This document shows positions 17,132 to 24,603 of a stretch of DNA of 64,000 nt, piece by piece. Source of the stretch: JACMJL01 sp963791805. GTDB taxonomy: Bacteria; Bacillota; Clostridia; Clostridiales; Clostridiaceae. Location of the stretch: assembly GCA_963791805.1 (NCBI GenBank), contig CAWBTU010000006.1:1860001-1924000 (forward strand), read 5' to 3'. Below the pieces are notes generated by a model. That model was not told the origin of the DNA. It saw only the letters and a program-made list of their open reading frames with translations, and searched no databases. The stretch's first letter is position 1; every line of letters starts with the position of its first letter. Made by a program: the position numbers and the translations under genes.

Positions 17132-18603
17132 GTGGGAATAAAAAAAAGAATTGGAGTATTAGTTATTTGTCTTGTGGTGTTTTCTTTATTACTGGTTGGT
17201 GTTATATCTGCTAGAAAAGATAAAGATACTAAAAAAGATGATATAAAAAACTCTTGGGCAAAGGACTATATTAATGAAATGGTAAAATCAAAAGCCATGG
17301 ATGTAAAACCGGATGGTTTGTTTCATCCAAGCAGTAACATTACAAGAGCTGAGTTTGTTAAAGCCTTGTTAGTATCTTCATTAGGTGGAGATCCTGGAGC
17401 TAATAGTGAAGGTTATTGGGCAGATACTTATATTTCTCTTGCAACCTATAAAGGTATTATAAAAGCAGGAGAATTTACAGATACTGAACAGAAAATAACA
17501 AGAGTTGAAGCCGCAAGAATGATAGCAAGAACATTGAATCAAGAAAACAAGGCTCAAACTTTATCCTGTCAGATTACAGGTTTTAAAGATGATGATAGTA
17601 TTTTCAATATAAATAAAGGCTATGTGAAAGTAGTAAATGAATACGGTATTATCAAAGGTCTTTCAAATAGTACATTCACTCCTAACGGATCTATAACTAG
17701 AGCAGAAGCGGCAAAAATAATTGTTTCTACTTTGAAGGTTAAAAGTGAGCTTAAACCAGATGACTCTAAATATGTTCAAAAAGAGGTTAATGAAAATGGG
17801 ATTGTAGCAGACTTCTTTTATAACAAGGAAGCCACTAATCAAAAGGTAATCGTACTTCTTGGAGGTTCTGAGGGTGGTAAATCATGGAGTGGAGAGTTAG
17901 ATACTCAAACTAGACTTGATCTTCTAAAAAGAGGTTATGCTATTCTTTCACTAGCTTATTTTGGAATGGATGGAGTATCCCCTACCCTTGAAAGTATTCC
18001 TCTTGAGTATTTTAAAAAACCCATAGATTGGGCATTGAATCAACCAGGTATGGATAAAAAAGGTGCCACAGTTATGGGAGTTTCAAAAGGAGGAGAAGCT
18101 TCACTTCTAATAGCATCCTATTTCCCTGAGAAAGTAAATGCAGTTATTGGAATTGTACCATCGTCTAATGTTTTTCAAGGATTTGGTGAAGGAGGAATTC
18201 CCAATATGAAAGATACAGTGAAGAGTTCTTGGTCTTATGATGGAAAAGATATCCCCTTTGCTCCTTTTATTAATAATAGTAATTATCAGAAATCTTTAGA
18301 ATTACTAAAAAAAGAACAGAAATTAGAATTTGTAAATGCTTATAATGATGCACTTGAGGATAAAAATAATGCTTCAAGCTCCAGCATAGCACTTGAAAAA
18401 GCTAACTGCCCTATTTTATTAATTTCAGGCAAAAGGATAAAGTGTGGCCAAGCTATGATATGTGTGAAAAACTAATGAGCAGACTTAAGGAACATGGCTA
18501 CAAGTCTTCTTACCAGCATTTATCATATGAATACTCAGGACATGATGTAGCTTTCGTTCCTGGAGTATGGCAACAAATTTTAAATTTTCTTGACAATAAT
18601 TGA
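17132..18603 (+). pseudogene. SLH-domain surface hydrolase (BAAT/dienelactone type), frameshifted near the 3' end
   Basis: A GTG start at 17132 (AAAGGGTG upstream) opens an exported protein with a signal segment (VLVICLVVFSLLLVGVIS), three SLH repeats (about residues 35-210) for cell-wall anchoring, and an alpha/beta hydrolase with the nucleophile elbow GVSKGGE. The open frame ends at 18475 after SGKRIKC. From about 18436 another frame encodes DKVWPSYDMCEKL through YSGHDVAFVPG to a TGA at 18601, exactly the family's acid and His parts. One base appears to be missing near 18431-18436, so as written the protein lacks its catalytic Asp and His. It lies 150 bases after the histidine kinase. Confidence 0.8.
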
Positions 18604-18638
18604 ACTACTCACTTGTAAGAATATATAAACTGAAAGTT

Positions 18639-18670
18639 GCAGCGGAATATTTAAATATTTCGCTGCTTTA
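18639..18670 (+). terminator. Terminator between convergent genes
   Basis: GCAGCGGAATATTT (18639-18652) pairs with AAATATTTCGCTGC (18653-18666), followed by TTTA. It ends the SLH hydrolase transcript and could also stop transcripts of the convergent MutS2-like gene. Confidence 0.7.
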
Positions 18671-18708
18671 TTAAATAGCCGAGCTGATTACTTTTAGATG
18701 AGATTCCT

Positions 18709-20643
18709 TTAATCTTTATCCCTTACAATTTTAGTCCCTTCCACATGTTTTTTACTCATTAATTTATCCTTTTTTCTATTTTCCACACTTTCAAAAATAA
18801 CATCAAAATCATAATCCTCTGGATACAATTCTTCCTGAGAGATGTGTAGGGATAATCTCTTATTATTAATTATTAGTTTCTTTTTCATCACCATTACACC
18901 GTATTCACCCTTAGAGTTTTCAAGCTCACAGATAATTCCACTTCTGCCCATAAAGCTTATATACACACTATCTCCAATATTGAATTTCGATTTAGCCTTT
19001 TGTTTATCAGAAATCTTGTTTATTTGTTTTAACTTAGTGATTTTTTCTATATTAGTTGGTGCTGTAGTGGCTTCTACTTTGATTTCTACTTTATAATCTT
19101 CATAGGTTTTCTCTTCTTTATAGGTCACAAAATGAGCCCTTTGGATAATGGACTTATCCATTCCTAGTCTTAGTGCAATTAAAAAGGCATTGCTCTCTCC
19201 CGGTTTTCCTATACTCAATTTATATAGTGGCTTTAAAGTCTCTATATCAAATTCCATACAGCCATTAATAAATCCATCACTCTTTGCTGCGAATTCCTTG
19301 ATTTCGCTGTAATGGGTAGTTGCTAATATAATAGCTCCCTTCTTATAAATCTCCTCTAGAACTGAAACTGCTATTCCCATTCCCTCTCCTGGGTCTGTAC
19401 CTGCTCCTATTTCATCCATAATTACAAGGGTATACTTATCTGCAGTATTTAAAATATTAATTATATTGGTAATATGAGAGGAAAAGGTGCTTAAATTTTG
19501 TTCTATGCTCTGTCCATCGCCAATATCAGCTAATACATCTACAAATATGGCTAACTCACTTTCTTCTTCAACAGGCACCTGCAAGCCACACTGAGCCATT
19601 ATTGTTAGAAGTCCTACAGTTTTAAGAGCTACAGTTTTTCCACCAGTGTTAGGCCCAGTTATTACTACAGAATTATAGGACTCTCCTACTTCAAAGTCTA
19701 ATGGCACAGCATTTTTTCCTATAAGAGGATGTCTTCCTTTATTAATTTTTATATAGTTTCTTGTATTAAGCTTCACACTTCTTCCATCAATAGCTTTACT
19801 ATACTTTCCCTTTGCAAAAATAAAGTCATAATAACTCATTGTTTCAATATTTATACTTATTTCTCTTGCATAGCTTTCCACTATACTAGTTAAAGTAGAA
19901 AGGATTTTATATACCTCTTTTTCTTCTTCAATTTTAAATATATTCAATTCATTCTGTAATTTTTTAACCTCTTCTGGCTCAATAAACACAGTAGAGCCAC
20001 TGCCTGATTTATCTAATACATTTCCATCAATATTATTTTTATACTCACTCTTTACAGGAATAACGTATCTACCACTTCTTTGACTAATAAGTGGGTCTCT
20101 AATAAAATTTTTGTATTTTTCATTTTTAAGCAAATTATCTAGCTTGCTTTTAATCCTATCTTCAAAAATCAGCACCTTTTTTCTAAGCTTTGATAACTCG
20201 CTACTTGCTTTATCAGAAACTCTTGACCCATCTATACATCTTTCTATTTCTTCAACTAAATCAGCAAGTTCATAGGTAGACTGTGCAAAAGTGCTTATAA
20301 TAGGCGCAACCTCAGCTTTGTTTTCCATAAACCTTTTTAGTTTTTCTGTTTCTTTTAGCATGCAGCTTAAGCTTTCAAGCTCTTCTGGTAGAAGAATCCC
20401 TCCCTTTTCTATCTTTTCCTTTAAATGTTTCATTCCTATTAAACTGTGAATTGGGATACTTGAGTTTATATCCACAATTTTCCTAGCCTCAAAGGTTTCC
20501 TTCATATGCTTTTCTATTAGGTTTATATCTAAATATGGTTCTAGTTTATCAATTTGTTCCTTTCCATACTCAGAAAGTGCATAACCTTTTATTATTTCCT
20601 TAATTTTATTAAATTCTAATAGTTCTAATGCTTTATTATTCAA
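18709..20643 (-). CDS. MutS2-like ATPase lacking the Smr domain
   Basis: A ~644-residue MutS2-family ATPase. It has the lever/clamp region with RYVIPVKSEYKNNIDG and the GSGSTVFIEPEE signature, Walker A GPNTGGKT (335-342), Walker B VIMDEIGAGTDP (412-423) and the composite-site THYSEIKEFA. A KOW-like segment follows (KFNIGDSVYISFMGRSGIIC, about 560-580), but the protein ends about 70 residues later, without the C-terminal Smr nuclease domain of ~785-residue MutS2. In B. subtilis, MutS2 splits collided ribosomes. The start is most likely the TTG at 20643, preceded by GGAGGA; the ATG at 20658 has no ribosome site. Its TTG overlaps the stop of a 23-codon ORF, indicating coupling. Confidence 0.88.
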   Translation of the reverse strand: MNNKALELLEFNKIKEIIKGYALSEYGKEQIDKLEPYLDINLIEKHMKETFEARKIVDINSSIPIHSLIGMKHLKEKIEKGGILLPEELESLSCMLKETEKLKRFMENKAEVAPIISTFAQSTYELADLVEEIERCIDGSRVSDKASSELSKLRKKVLIFEDRIKSKLDNLLKNEKYKNFIRDPLISQRSGRYVIPVKSEYKNNIDGNVLDKSGSGSTVFIEPEEVKKLQNELNIFKIEEEKEVYKILSTLTSIVESYAREISINIETMSYYDFIFAKGKYSKAIDGRSVKLNTRNYIKINKGRHPLIGKNAVPLDFEVGESYNSVVITGPNTGGKTVALKTVGLLTIMAQCGLQVPVEEESELAIFVDVLADIGDGQSIEQNLSTFSSHITNIINILNTADKYTLVIMDEIGAGTDPGEGMGIAVSVLEEIYKKGAIILATTHYSEIKEFAAKSDGFINGCMEFDIETLKPLYKLSIGKPGESNAFLIALRLGMDKSIIQRAHFVTYKEEKTYEDYKVEIKVEATTAPTNIEKITKLKQINKISDKQKAKSKFNIGDSVYISFMGRSGIICELENSKGEYGVMVMKKKLIINNKRLSLHISQEELYPEDYDFDVIFESVENRKKDKLMSKKHVEGTKIVRDKD

Positions 20644-20707
20644 TTTTAATTCCTCCATTTATCTTTTTTGTTTTTTTACCTTTAATATAATCTGTTACAA
20701 TGGACAT
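20636..20707 (-). CDS. 23-codon ORF translationally coupled to the MutS2-like gene
   Basis: An ATG at 20707 with AAGGGGG upstream opens 23 codons (MSIVTDYIKGKKTKK...) whose stop TAA (20638-20636) overlaps the TTG start of the MutS2-like gene (20643). The product is small and basic. The strong ribosome site and the overlapping stop/start suggest a coupling or leader role. Confidence 0.55.
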   Translation of the reverse strand: MSIVTDYIKGKKTKKINGGIKIE

Positions 20708-20728
20708 ATTAATTTCCCCCTTCAGGTA

Positions 20729-20774
20729 GCTTCAAGAAAATAGCAAACCAGCTTCTTGCTTATTTTCTTGAAGC
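20729..20774 (-). promoter_or_regulatory. Long perfect hairpin in the MutS2-like leader
   Basis: GCTTCAAGAAAATA (20729-20742) and TATTTTCTTGAAGC (20761-20774) are perfectly complementary, and GCAA/TTGC in the loop can extend the stem. The hairpin lies just before the ribosome site of the 23-codon ORF. It lacks a T-run and is therefore not a terminator; it may control access to the downstream ribosome site. Confidence 0.6.
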
Positions 20775-20782
20775 TCCAATAC

Positions 20783-20826
20783 AAAAAAATAAGGACCGCA
20801 AATGAAAACAAATTCACTTACAGTCC
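20783..20826 (-). terminator. Second intrinsic terminator in the MutS2-like leader
   Basis: On the minus strand GGACTGTAAGTG pairs with CATTTGCGGTCC over 12 positions using G-T wobbles, and is followed by TTATTTTTTT. It lies inside the leader, about 35 bases downstream of the first terminator. Confidence 0.7.
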
Positions 20827-20860
20827 TAGTAACTCTAATTTTCCCATTCAAAAATTAAGC

Positions 20861-20885
20861 AAAAAAATACCGTGCAACGCACGGT
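20861..20885 (-). terminator. First intrinsic terminator in the MutS2-like leader
   Basis: On the minus strand ACCGTGC-GTT-GCACGGT forms a perfect 7-bp GC-rich stem with a three-base loop, followed by A and seven T residues. This is a textbook intrinsic terminator about 130 bases after a seven-codon leader ORF and 220 bases before the structural gene, so it would stop most transcripts unless bypassed. Confidence 0.85.
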
Positions 20886-21013
20886 TAATTTGCTAAATAC
20901 CAAAGGATTCAGTTTCTGCGTGTTCTCATCTAAGTTCAAATCTAAAAACTCCAAGCTAAATAAACCTATAAATTATAGGGTTTTAGAATTTTTAAATTTA
21001 AATATTTAATTAC

Positions 21014-21037
21014 TTAGTTAAGAACTACCTGATCCAT
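21014..21037 (-). CDS. Seven-residue leader peptide MDQVVLN
   Basis: GAGGAG (21046-21051) is exactly eight bases from the ATG at 21037, which opens MDQVVLN then TAA. The predicted transcription start is only about 25 bases upstream. A tiny ORF with an ideal ribosome site near the 5' end, followed by terminators, is the standard layout of ribosome-mediated attenuation leaders of antibiotic-inducible genes. Confidence 0.6.
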   Translation of the reverse strand: MDQVVLN

Positions 21038-21067
21038 AAAACATTCTCCTCATTTTGAATTTAATTT

Positions 21068-21096
21068 ATTATAGCATACCTATTTATTCTTTACAA
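21068..21096 (-). promoter_or_regulatory. Promoter of the MutS2-like leader
   Basis: On the minus strand TTGTAA (21091-21096), a 17-base spacer and a perfect TATAAT (21068-21073). The predicted start near 21061 gives a leader of about 350 nt before the coupled ORFs. Confidence 0.65.
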
Positions 21097-21123
21097 CTTC
21101 ACATTAATTAACCTTGTAATAAA

Positions 21124-22131
21124 TTAAAAATGCATTTTGTTAACTATTGGCCTACAGCAATGCCTATAGAGATTATTAATCCTACATTGACTACATATGC
21201 CATAACATGGAGTCCCCTTATACCAGCAAGGTATATCCTTGTAATTTGCTGATGGATGACCATTTTCAAAGGTGAACCCTCGATTATCATAGTTCATACT
21301 AAAAGGAATACCTTTTCTTAAAGCACCCCTAGTTTCTATTCCACCAATCTCATCAAAATTTGCTTCAACTCTAGGAATAAATTCTACAGGACTTACTTGT
21401 GAAAGAATTGGAGTAAGGGCTACTTCTGTTGCAATGATAGCGGGATCGTATTTTTGAATAGATATCCTTTTAGGTGAACTTGCAAAATTAGCACCAGAAA
21501 ACATTAATGCATCATAGAAAGATTCGCAGGCTCCCGCAAAGATTACAAGACTATCCTTATCCCTATCAAATTTTCTAGCTTGCTTTACTGCTTCTACATA
21601 GTATTTTGAGTTTATATAGGATTCCAAAGAATAAGGTTCATTCTTATCTATAAACCCATCGTGTCCTGTAATAACTAATATATCTGGCTTATGCTTATTT
21701 AGTAATTCTAAAATTCGCCCAGGCATTTCATTGGGTCTCATTGTATACCCATGAGCTACAACACTTTTTTCATTATAAAAATCTAAACATTGTTTAAGAA
21801 AATTTGGGTCACTGTCCAAATGCAACACTGTTCCAGGAATTTCAGAAAGCAAATTACCTGAACTTGATGCGTTTAACTTTGCAGTACTAATATTCTTTGA
21901 AATAGTTGCCATAAACACTTCGCTTGCAGCTTGGTTTTCTTCAAGGATTTTCATTGCAGTTACTTCATCTACTTTTGTTATCTGATCCTCAGGGACAACC
22001 TTAATAATACGATTGGTTAGGCATTGAACAGTTACATATGTTGAATTATTGGAATCAACATCAGTTACCTTCCAGAGATCTCCTTGGGAAGTAGCTTTGA
22101 GTATAACCTTATCATTTATATTAACTGTCAT
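21124..22131 (-). CDS. yabG: YabG-type sporulation protease with Cys-rich C terminus
   Basis: A 335-residue protein of the YabG family, proteases that process spore coat proteins in the mother cell. Family features are the early beta-barrel segment with a gene-typical DVDSN, VVAHGYTMRPNEMPG (candidate His), DILVITGHDGF, FAGACESFYDA (candidate Cys) and GGIETRGALR. The final ~40 residues are Cys-rich (CWYKGTPCYGICSQC, then HCC), longer than in the Bacillus protein as I recall it. The ATG follows AAGGTTT. A mother-cell type -10 element is present upstream. It lies between the MutS2-like leader and a 41-residue ORF. Confidence 0.88.
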   Translation of the reverse strand: MTVNINDKVILKATSQGDLWKVTDVDSNNSTYVTVQCLTNRIIKVVPEDQITKVDEVTAMKILEENQAASEVFMATISKNISTAKLNASSSGNLLSEIPGTVLHLDSDPNFLKQCLDFYNEKSVVAHGYTMRPNEMPGRILELLNKHKPDILVITGHDGFIDKNEPYSLESYINSKYYVEAVKQARKFDRDKDSLVIFAGACESFYDALMFSGANFASSPKRISIQKYDPAIIATEVALTPILSQVSPVEFIPRVEANFDEIGGIETRGALRKGIPFSMNYDNRGFTFENGHPSANYKDIPCWYKGTPCYGICSQCRINNLYRHCCRPIVNKMHF

Positions 22132-22164
22132 AATTGAAACCTTCTATAAAATTATTTATACAAT

Positions 22165-22173
22165 TATAATATG
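22165..22173 (-). promoter_or_regulatory. SigE/SigK-like -10 element upstream of yabG
   Basis: On the minus strand CATATTATA matches the mother-cell -10 pattern CATA-N3-TA, and AC-containing sequence lies about 15-17 bases upstream, as for SigK. The position, about 35 bases before the ATG, fits a late sporulation promoter. Confidence 0.45.
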
Positions 22174-22267
22174 CTTCCACCGATAAGAAGTGTGTTGTAA
22201 TTACTTTAGTGCTATTTTATACATCTTTGGTCATACTAAAACTAGAACTGTTTTTGCTAATATGGTT

Positions 22268-22305
22268 CAAAAAATAATTAAAAGGAAAGTAACTACCCTC
22301 CTTTT
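22268..22305 (-). terminator. Terminator of the 41-residue ORF
   Basis: AAAAGGA (22280-22286) and TCCTTTT (22299-22305) form the stem, and the minus strand continues into a T-rich tract. It directly follows the small ORF. Confidence 0.55.
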
Positions 22306-22308
22306 TTA

Positions 22309-22434
22309 CTACTTTTTCTTACCTGTTTTATTGCTTTTACCGCTATTTTTAGAGTTAGTGTCTGAAGACAGCTTAGGAGCTTCATCACCTCTAGATATTG
22401 GTGCTGTTCTTTGCTTATCGTTAGTCTTTGCCAT
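22309..22434 (-). CDS. Small basic hydrophilic protein, 41 residues
   Basis: An ATG at 22434 with AGGAGG five bases upstream opens 41 codons, too short for routine gene calls. The product begins MAKTNDKQRTAPISRGDE and ends in a Ser/Asn/Lys-rich tail (KSNKTGKKK). It has no hydrophobic core and is probably disordered. Terminator sequence follows directly. Position next to yabG suggests, but does not prove, a spore-related protein. Confidence 0.6.
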   Translation of the reverse strand: MAKTNDKQRTAPISRGDEAPKLSSDTNSKNSGKSNKTGKKK

Positions 22435-22570
22435 AAGTACCTCCTAAAATAATGATTTTCAATAGGTAGTATAGCCCATACTATATATATTATACTTATT
22501 CTTTCATAGCATTATTTCAGAAAAATACTTCTTCTAATTAAATTAGGCTTTTCTGATGTTAGATGTCATT

Positions 22571-24001
22571 CTATACTGCTTTTTTACTTCTACTTCGACG
22601 CAATCTTAAAAAAGTTAAGATTGCTCCGAGCATACAAATAGATGCAGCAGTTATATATACAGTTTTCATACCGTAAATAAATGCATCATTTCTTCCCACC
22701 ACATAATCAGTTACATGATGACCAATTTTATGGCTCATCCTGTTATATAACAAAGTAGTAGATAACGCTATTCCACATACCATTCCTAAGTTTCTTACAA
22801 GAGCATTTACACTTCCTGCAATGCCTAATTTATCCTTTGGCACTGTAGACATTACTAGGGAATTATTTGGTGATTGAAATAAACCATTTCCTATAGACAT
22901 AGCTGCAATAAAAATCACCATAGTTATTATGTGAGAATTTTCATTTAAAGTTGACATTAATAATAAGGCAACGCTTGTTAGCAGTAACCCAATAAAAGTT
23001 AAAATTTCAGAGCCTATTTTGTCTGAGAGATGTCCGCTAATTGGTGCCACTATAGATAAAATCAAAGGATAAATCATAAGTATCAATCCAGTAGTTGCAG
23101 GTGAAAACTTCAATACATCTTGAAGGTAAAAAGGCTGAATAATTATTGAACAAAATATGGCTACGAAGGATAAAAAACCACAAAATATGCTGAGTGAAAA
23201 TAATTTATTTTCAAAGATTTGTAGCTGCAATAAAGGGTGTTCACGCCTTTTTTCTACCATAATAAATGCTATAAATGAAATGATTGCTATTAAAAATCCT
23301 AACAAAATTAAAGGATTATTAAATCCCACATCTTCACCTTGACCTAAGGCTACAAATAGAGGAACTATAGTAAACATAAATAATAAGGCTCCTAGTCCAT
23401 CCAATTTTCCCTTTGCTATTTTCTTCTCTTTAGGAAGTACCTTAAAAGCATAAATTAATGTTATTATTCCTATTGGTATATTGATTAAAAATATACATTC
23501 CCAACTGGTAGCATCTACTATAAATCCCCCCAGTGGTGGTCCTACCAACGCACCTAAGGCTACAAAAGTTCCTGTAATTCCTAGTGCTTTGCCTCTTTCG
23601 TTTGCAGGGAATACTTCCGTTATAATCCCTTGACTATTTGCCATAGTTCCTGCGGCTCCTATTGCCTGTATTACTCTAGCTAAAACCAAAACTGGAAGTG
23701 AACTTGTTATTCCACAAAATAAAGAACCTAATGTAAACAAAGCTAGTCCGAACTTGAATACTCTTGTTTTACCAAAAAGGTCTCCCAATCTTCCAAAAAC
23801 TAATATAGTTGCTGAAATTACAATTAAATAACTTGTTACTACCAATTGAATACGAGCTGTTGTTACGTCTAAAGACTTAGACATTACAGGTAAAGCCACG
23901 TTCACAATACTACTATCTAGGGTACTCATAAAAGTTACCATTACTACAATAAATAAAATTACCCATCTATTTTTATTGCTACTATCATTTGCTGAATTCA
24001 T
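22571..24001 (-). CDS. MFS drug exporter, EmrB/QacA (DHA2) family
   Basis: A 476-residue protein with 14 predicted membrane helices. Signatures of the DHA2 group are visible: FMSTLDSSIVNVALP in helix 1 (motif D1, with the membrane Asp), FGRLGDLFGKTRVF in loop 2-3 (motif A), LARVIQAIGAAGTMA and FPANERGKALGITG around helices 4-5 (motifs B and C). Such pumps export diverse hydrophobic drugs using the proton gradient. GGAGA precedes the ATG. It lies 12 bases after a MarR regulator gene whose promoter region carries paired palindromes, so it is very probably repressed by that regulator and induced by ligands. Confidence 0.92.
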   Translation of the reverse strand: MNSANDSSNKNRWVILFIVVMVTFMSTLDSSIVNVALPVMSKSLDVTTARIQLVVTSYLIVISATILVFGRLGDLFGKTRVFKFGLALFTLGSLFCGITSSLPVLVLARVIQAIGAAGTMANSQGIITEVFPANERGKALGITGTFVALGALVGPPLGGFIVDATSWECIFLINIPIGIITLIYAFKVLPKEKKIAKGKLDGLGALLFMFTIVPLFVALGQGEDVGFNNPLILLGFLIAIISFIAFIMVEKRREHPLLQLQIFENKLFSLSIFCGFLSFVAIFCSIIIQPFYLQDVLKFSPATTGLILMIYPLILSIVAPISGHLSDKIGSEILTFIGLLLTSVALLLMSTLNENSHIITMVIFIAAMSIGNGLFQSPNNSLVMSTVPKDKLGIAGSVNALVRNLGMVCGIALSTTLLYNRMSHKIGHHVTDYVVGRNDAFIYGMKTVYITAASICMLGAILTFLRLRRSRSKKAV

Positions 24002-24013
24002 TAATATTTCTCC

Positions 24014-24433
24014 TTACAATTTCAATTTCTTTAGGTTATTTAGAATCTTATTCAAGGACTCTATAGTAATAACCTTTTCTTCTTCATTTAAATCCTTTGT
24101 TATTAAATCAATCAATTTATTAATTTCCTCAATAACTTTTGGAATCGTATCTTTAGCTTTTTCTGTTAGATATAATTTGTAGGCTCTTGAATCATTTTCA
24201 TCTGCTTTCCTATCTATATATCCAAGATTAATAAGCTTTGTTATAGTTCTAGCTGACATTGCCTTATCATGACCTAATTCTTTACTTATTTGATTTTGGC
24301 TAATACCTTCATTTTCATTTAATGTAAGTAAATATGGGTAAGAACCACTACTTAATTCATATTTTTTCAATACTTTATCAAAATATGCTTGATTTTTTCT
24401 GAAAATTTTACTATTAAGTTTTGTTAAAGACAT
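24014..24433 (-). CDS. MarR-family transcriptional regulator
   Basis: A 139-residue winged-helix regulator: helix-turn-helix SQNQISKELGHDKAMSARTITKL and wing DRKADENDSRAYKLYLT, flanked by dimerisation helices. I chose the ATG at 24433 because GGAAGG lies five bases upstream; an upstream TTG at 24457 has no site. It is the first gene of the operon with the MFS exporter. Two TTGAC-palindromes upstream are the probable operators. Confidence 0.9.
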   Translation of the reverse strand: MSLTKLNSKIFRKNQAYFDKVLKKYELSSGSYPYLLTLNENEGISQNQISKELGHDKAMSARTITKLINLGYIDRKADENDSRAYKLYLTEKAKDTIPKVIEEINKLIDLITKDLNEEEKVITIESLNKILNNLKKLKL

Positions 24434-24470
24434 GATGCCTTCCTGCAAAATTAACACCTCCTAATTTTGA

Positions 24471-24482
24471 TTGACAAGTCAA
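24471..24482. promoter_or_regulatory. MarR operator half 1
   Basis: TTGACAAGTCAA is a perfect 12-bp palindrome immediately upstream of the regulator's ribosome site. A second copy of the same design lies 33 bp away, centre to centre (three helical turns). Confidence 0.7.
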
Positions 24483-24503
24483 CCTTATTGTATTGAAATG
24501 TTG

Positions 24504-24515
24504 TTGACTTGTCAA
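24504..24515. promoter_or_regulatory. MarR operator half 2
   Basis: TTGACTTGTCAA, again a perfect palindrome, differing from the first only in the two central bases. Its phase with the first site suggests cooperative binding of two dimers on one DNA face. Confidence 0.7.
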
Positions 24516-24552
24516 CTATAAATTCTAAACCTTTAATTTATCACTAAAATAT

Positions 24553-24598
24553 TACCGCACTTTAAAGCTGGAATCCTTTCCAGTTTTAAAGTGCGGTA
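24553..24598 (-). terminator. Strong terminator after the ECF/DUF4179 operon
   Basis: A long, nearly perfect stem: TACCGCACTTTAAAGCTGGAA on one side and its complement ending in GTGCGGTA on the other. Both flanks are T-rich, so it could act in either direction. It ends just five bases from the stop of the DUF4179 gene. Confidence 0.85.
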
Positions 24599-24603
24599 TT
24601 TTA

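Noticed and set aside
20707..21061. T-box riboswitch in the MutS2-like leader
   Set aside because: No T-box sequence (TGGNACCGCG type) or specifier loop is visible; a tiny ORF with an ideal ribosome site explains the leader better.
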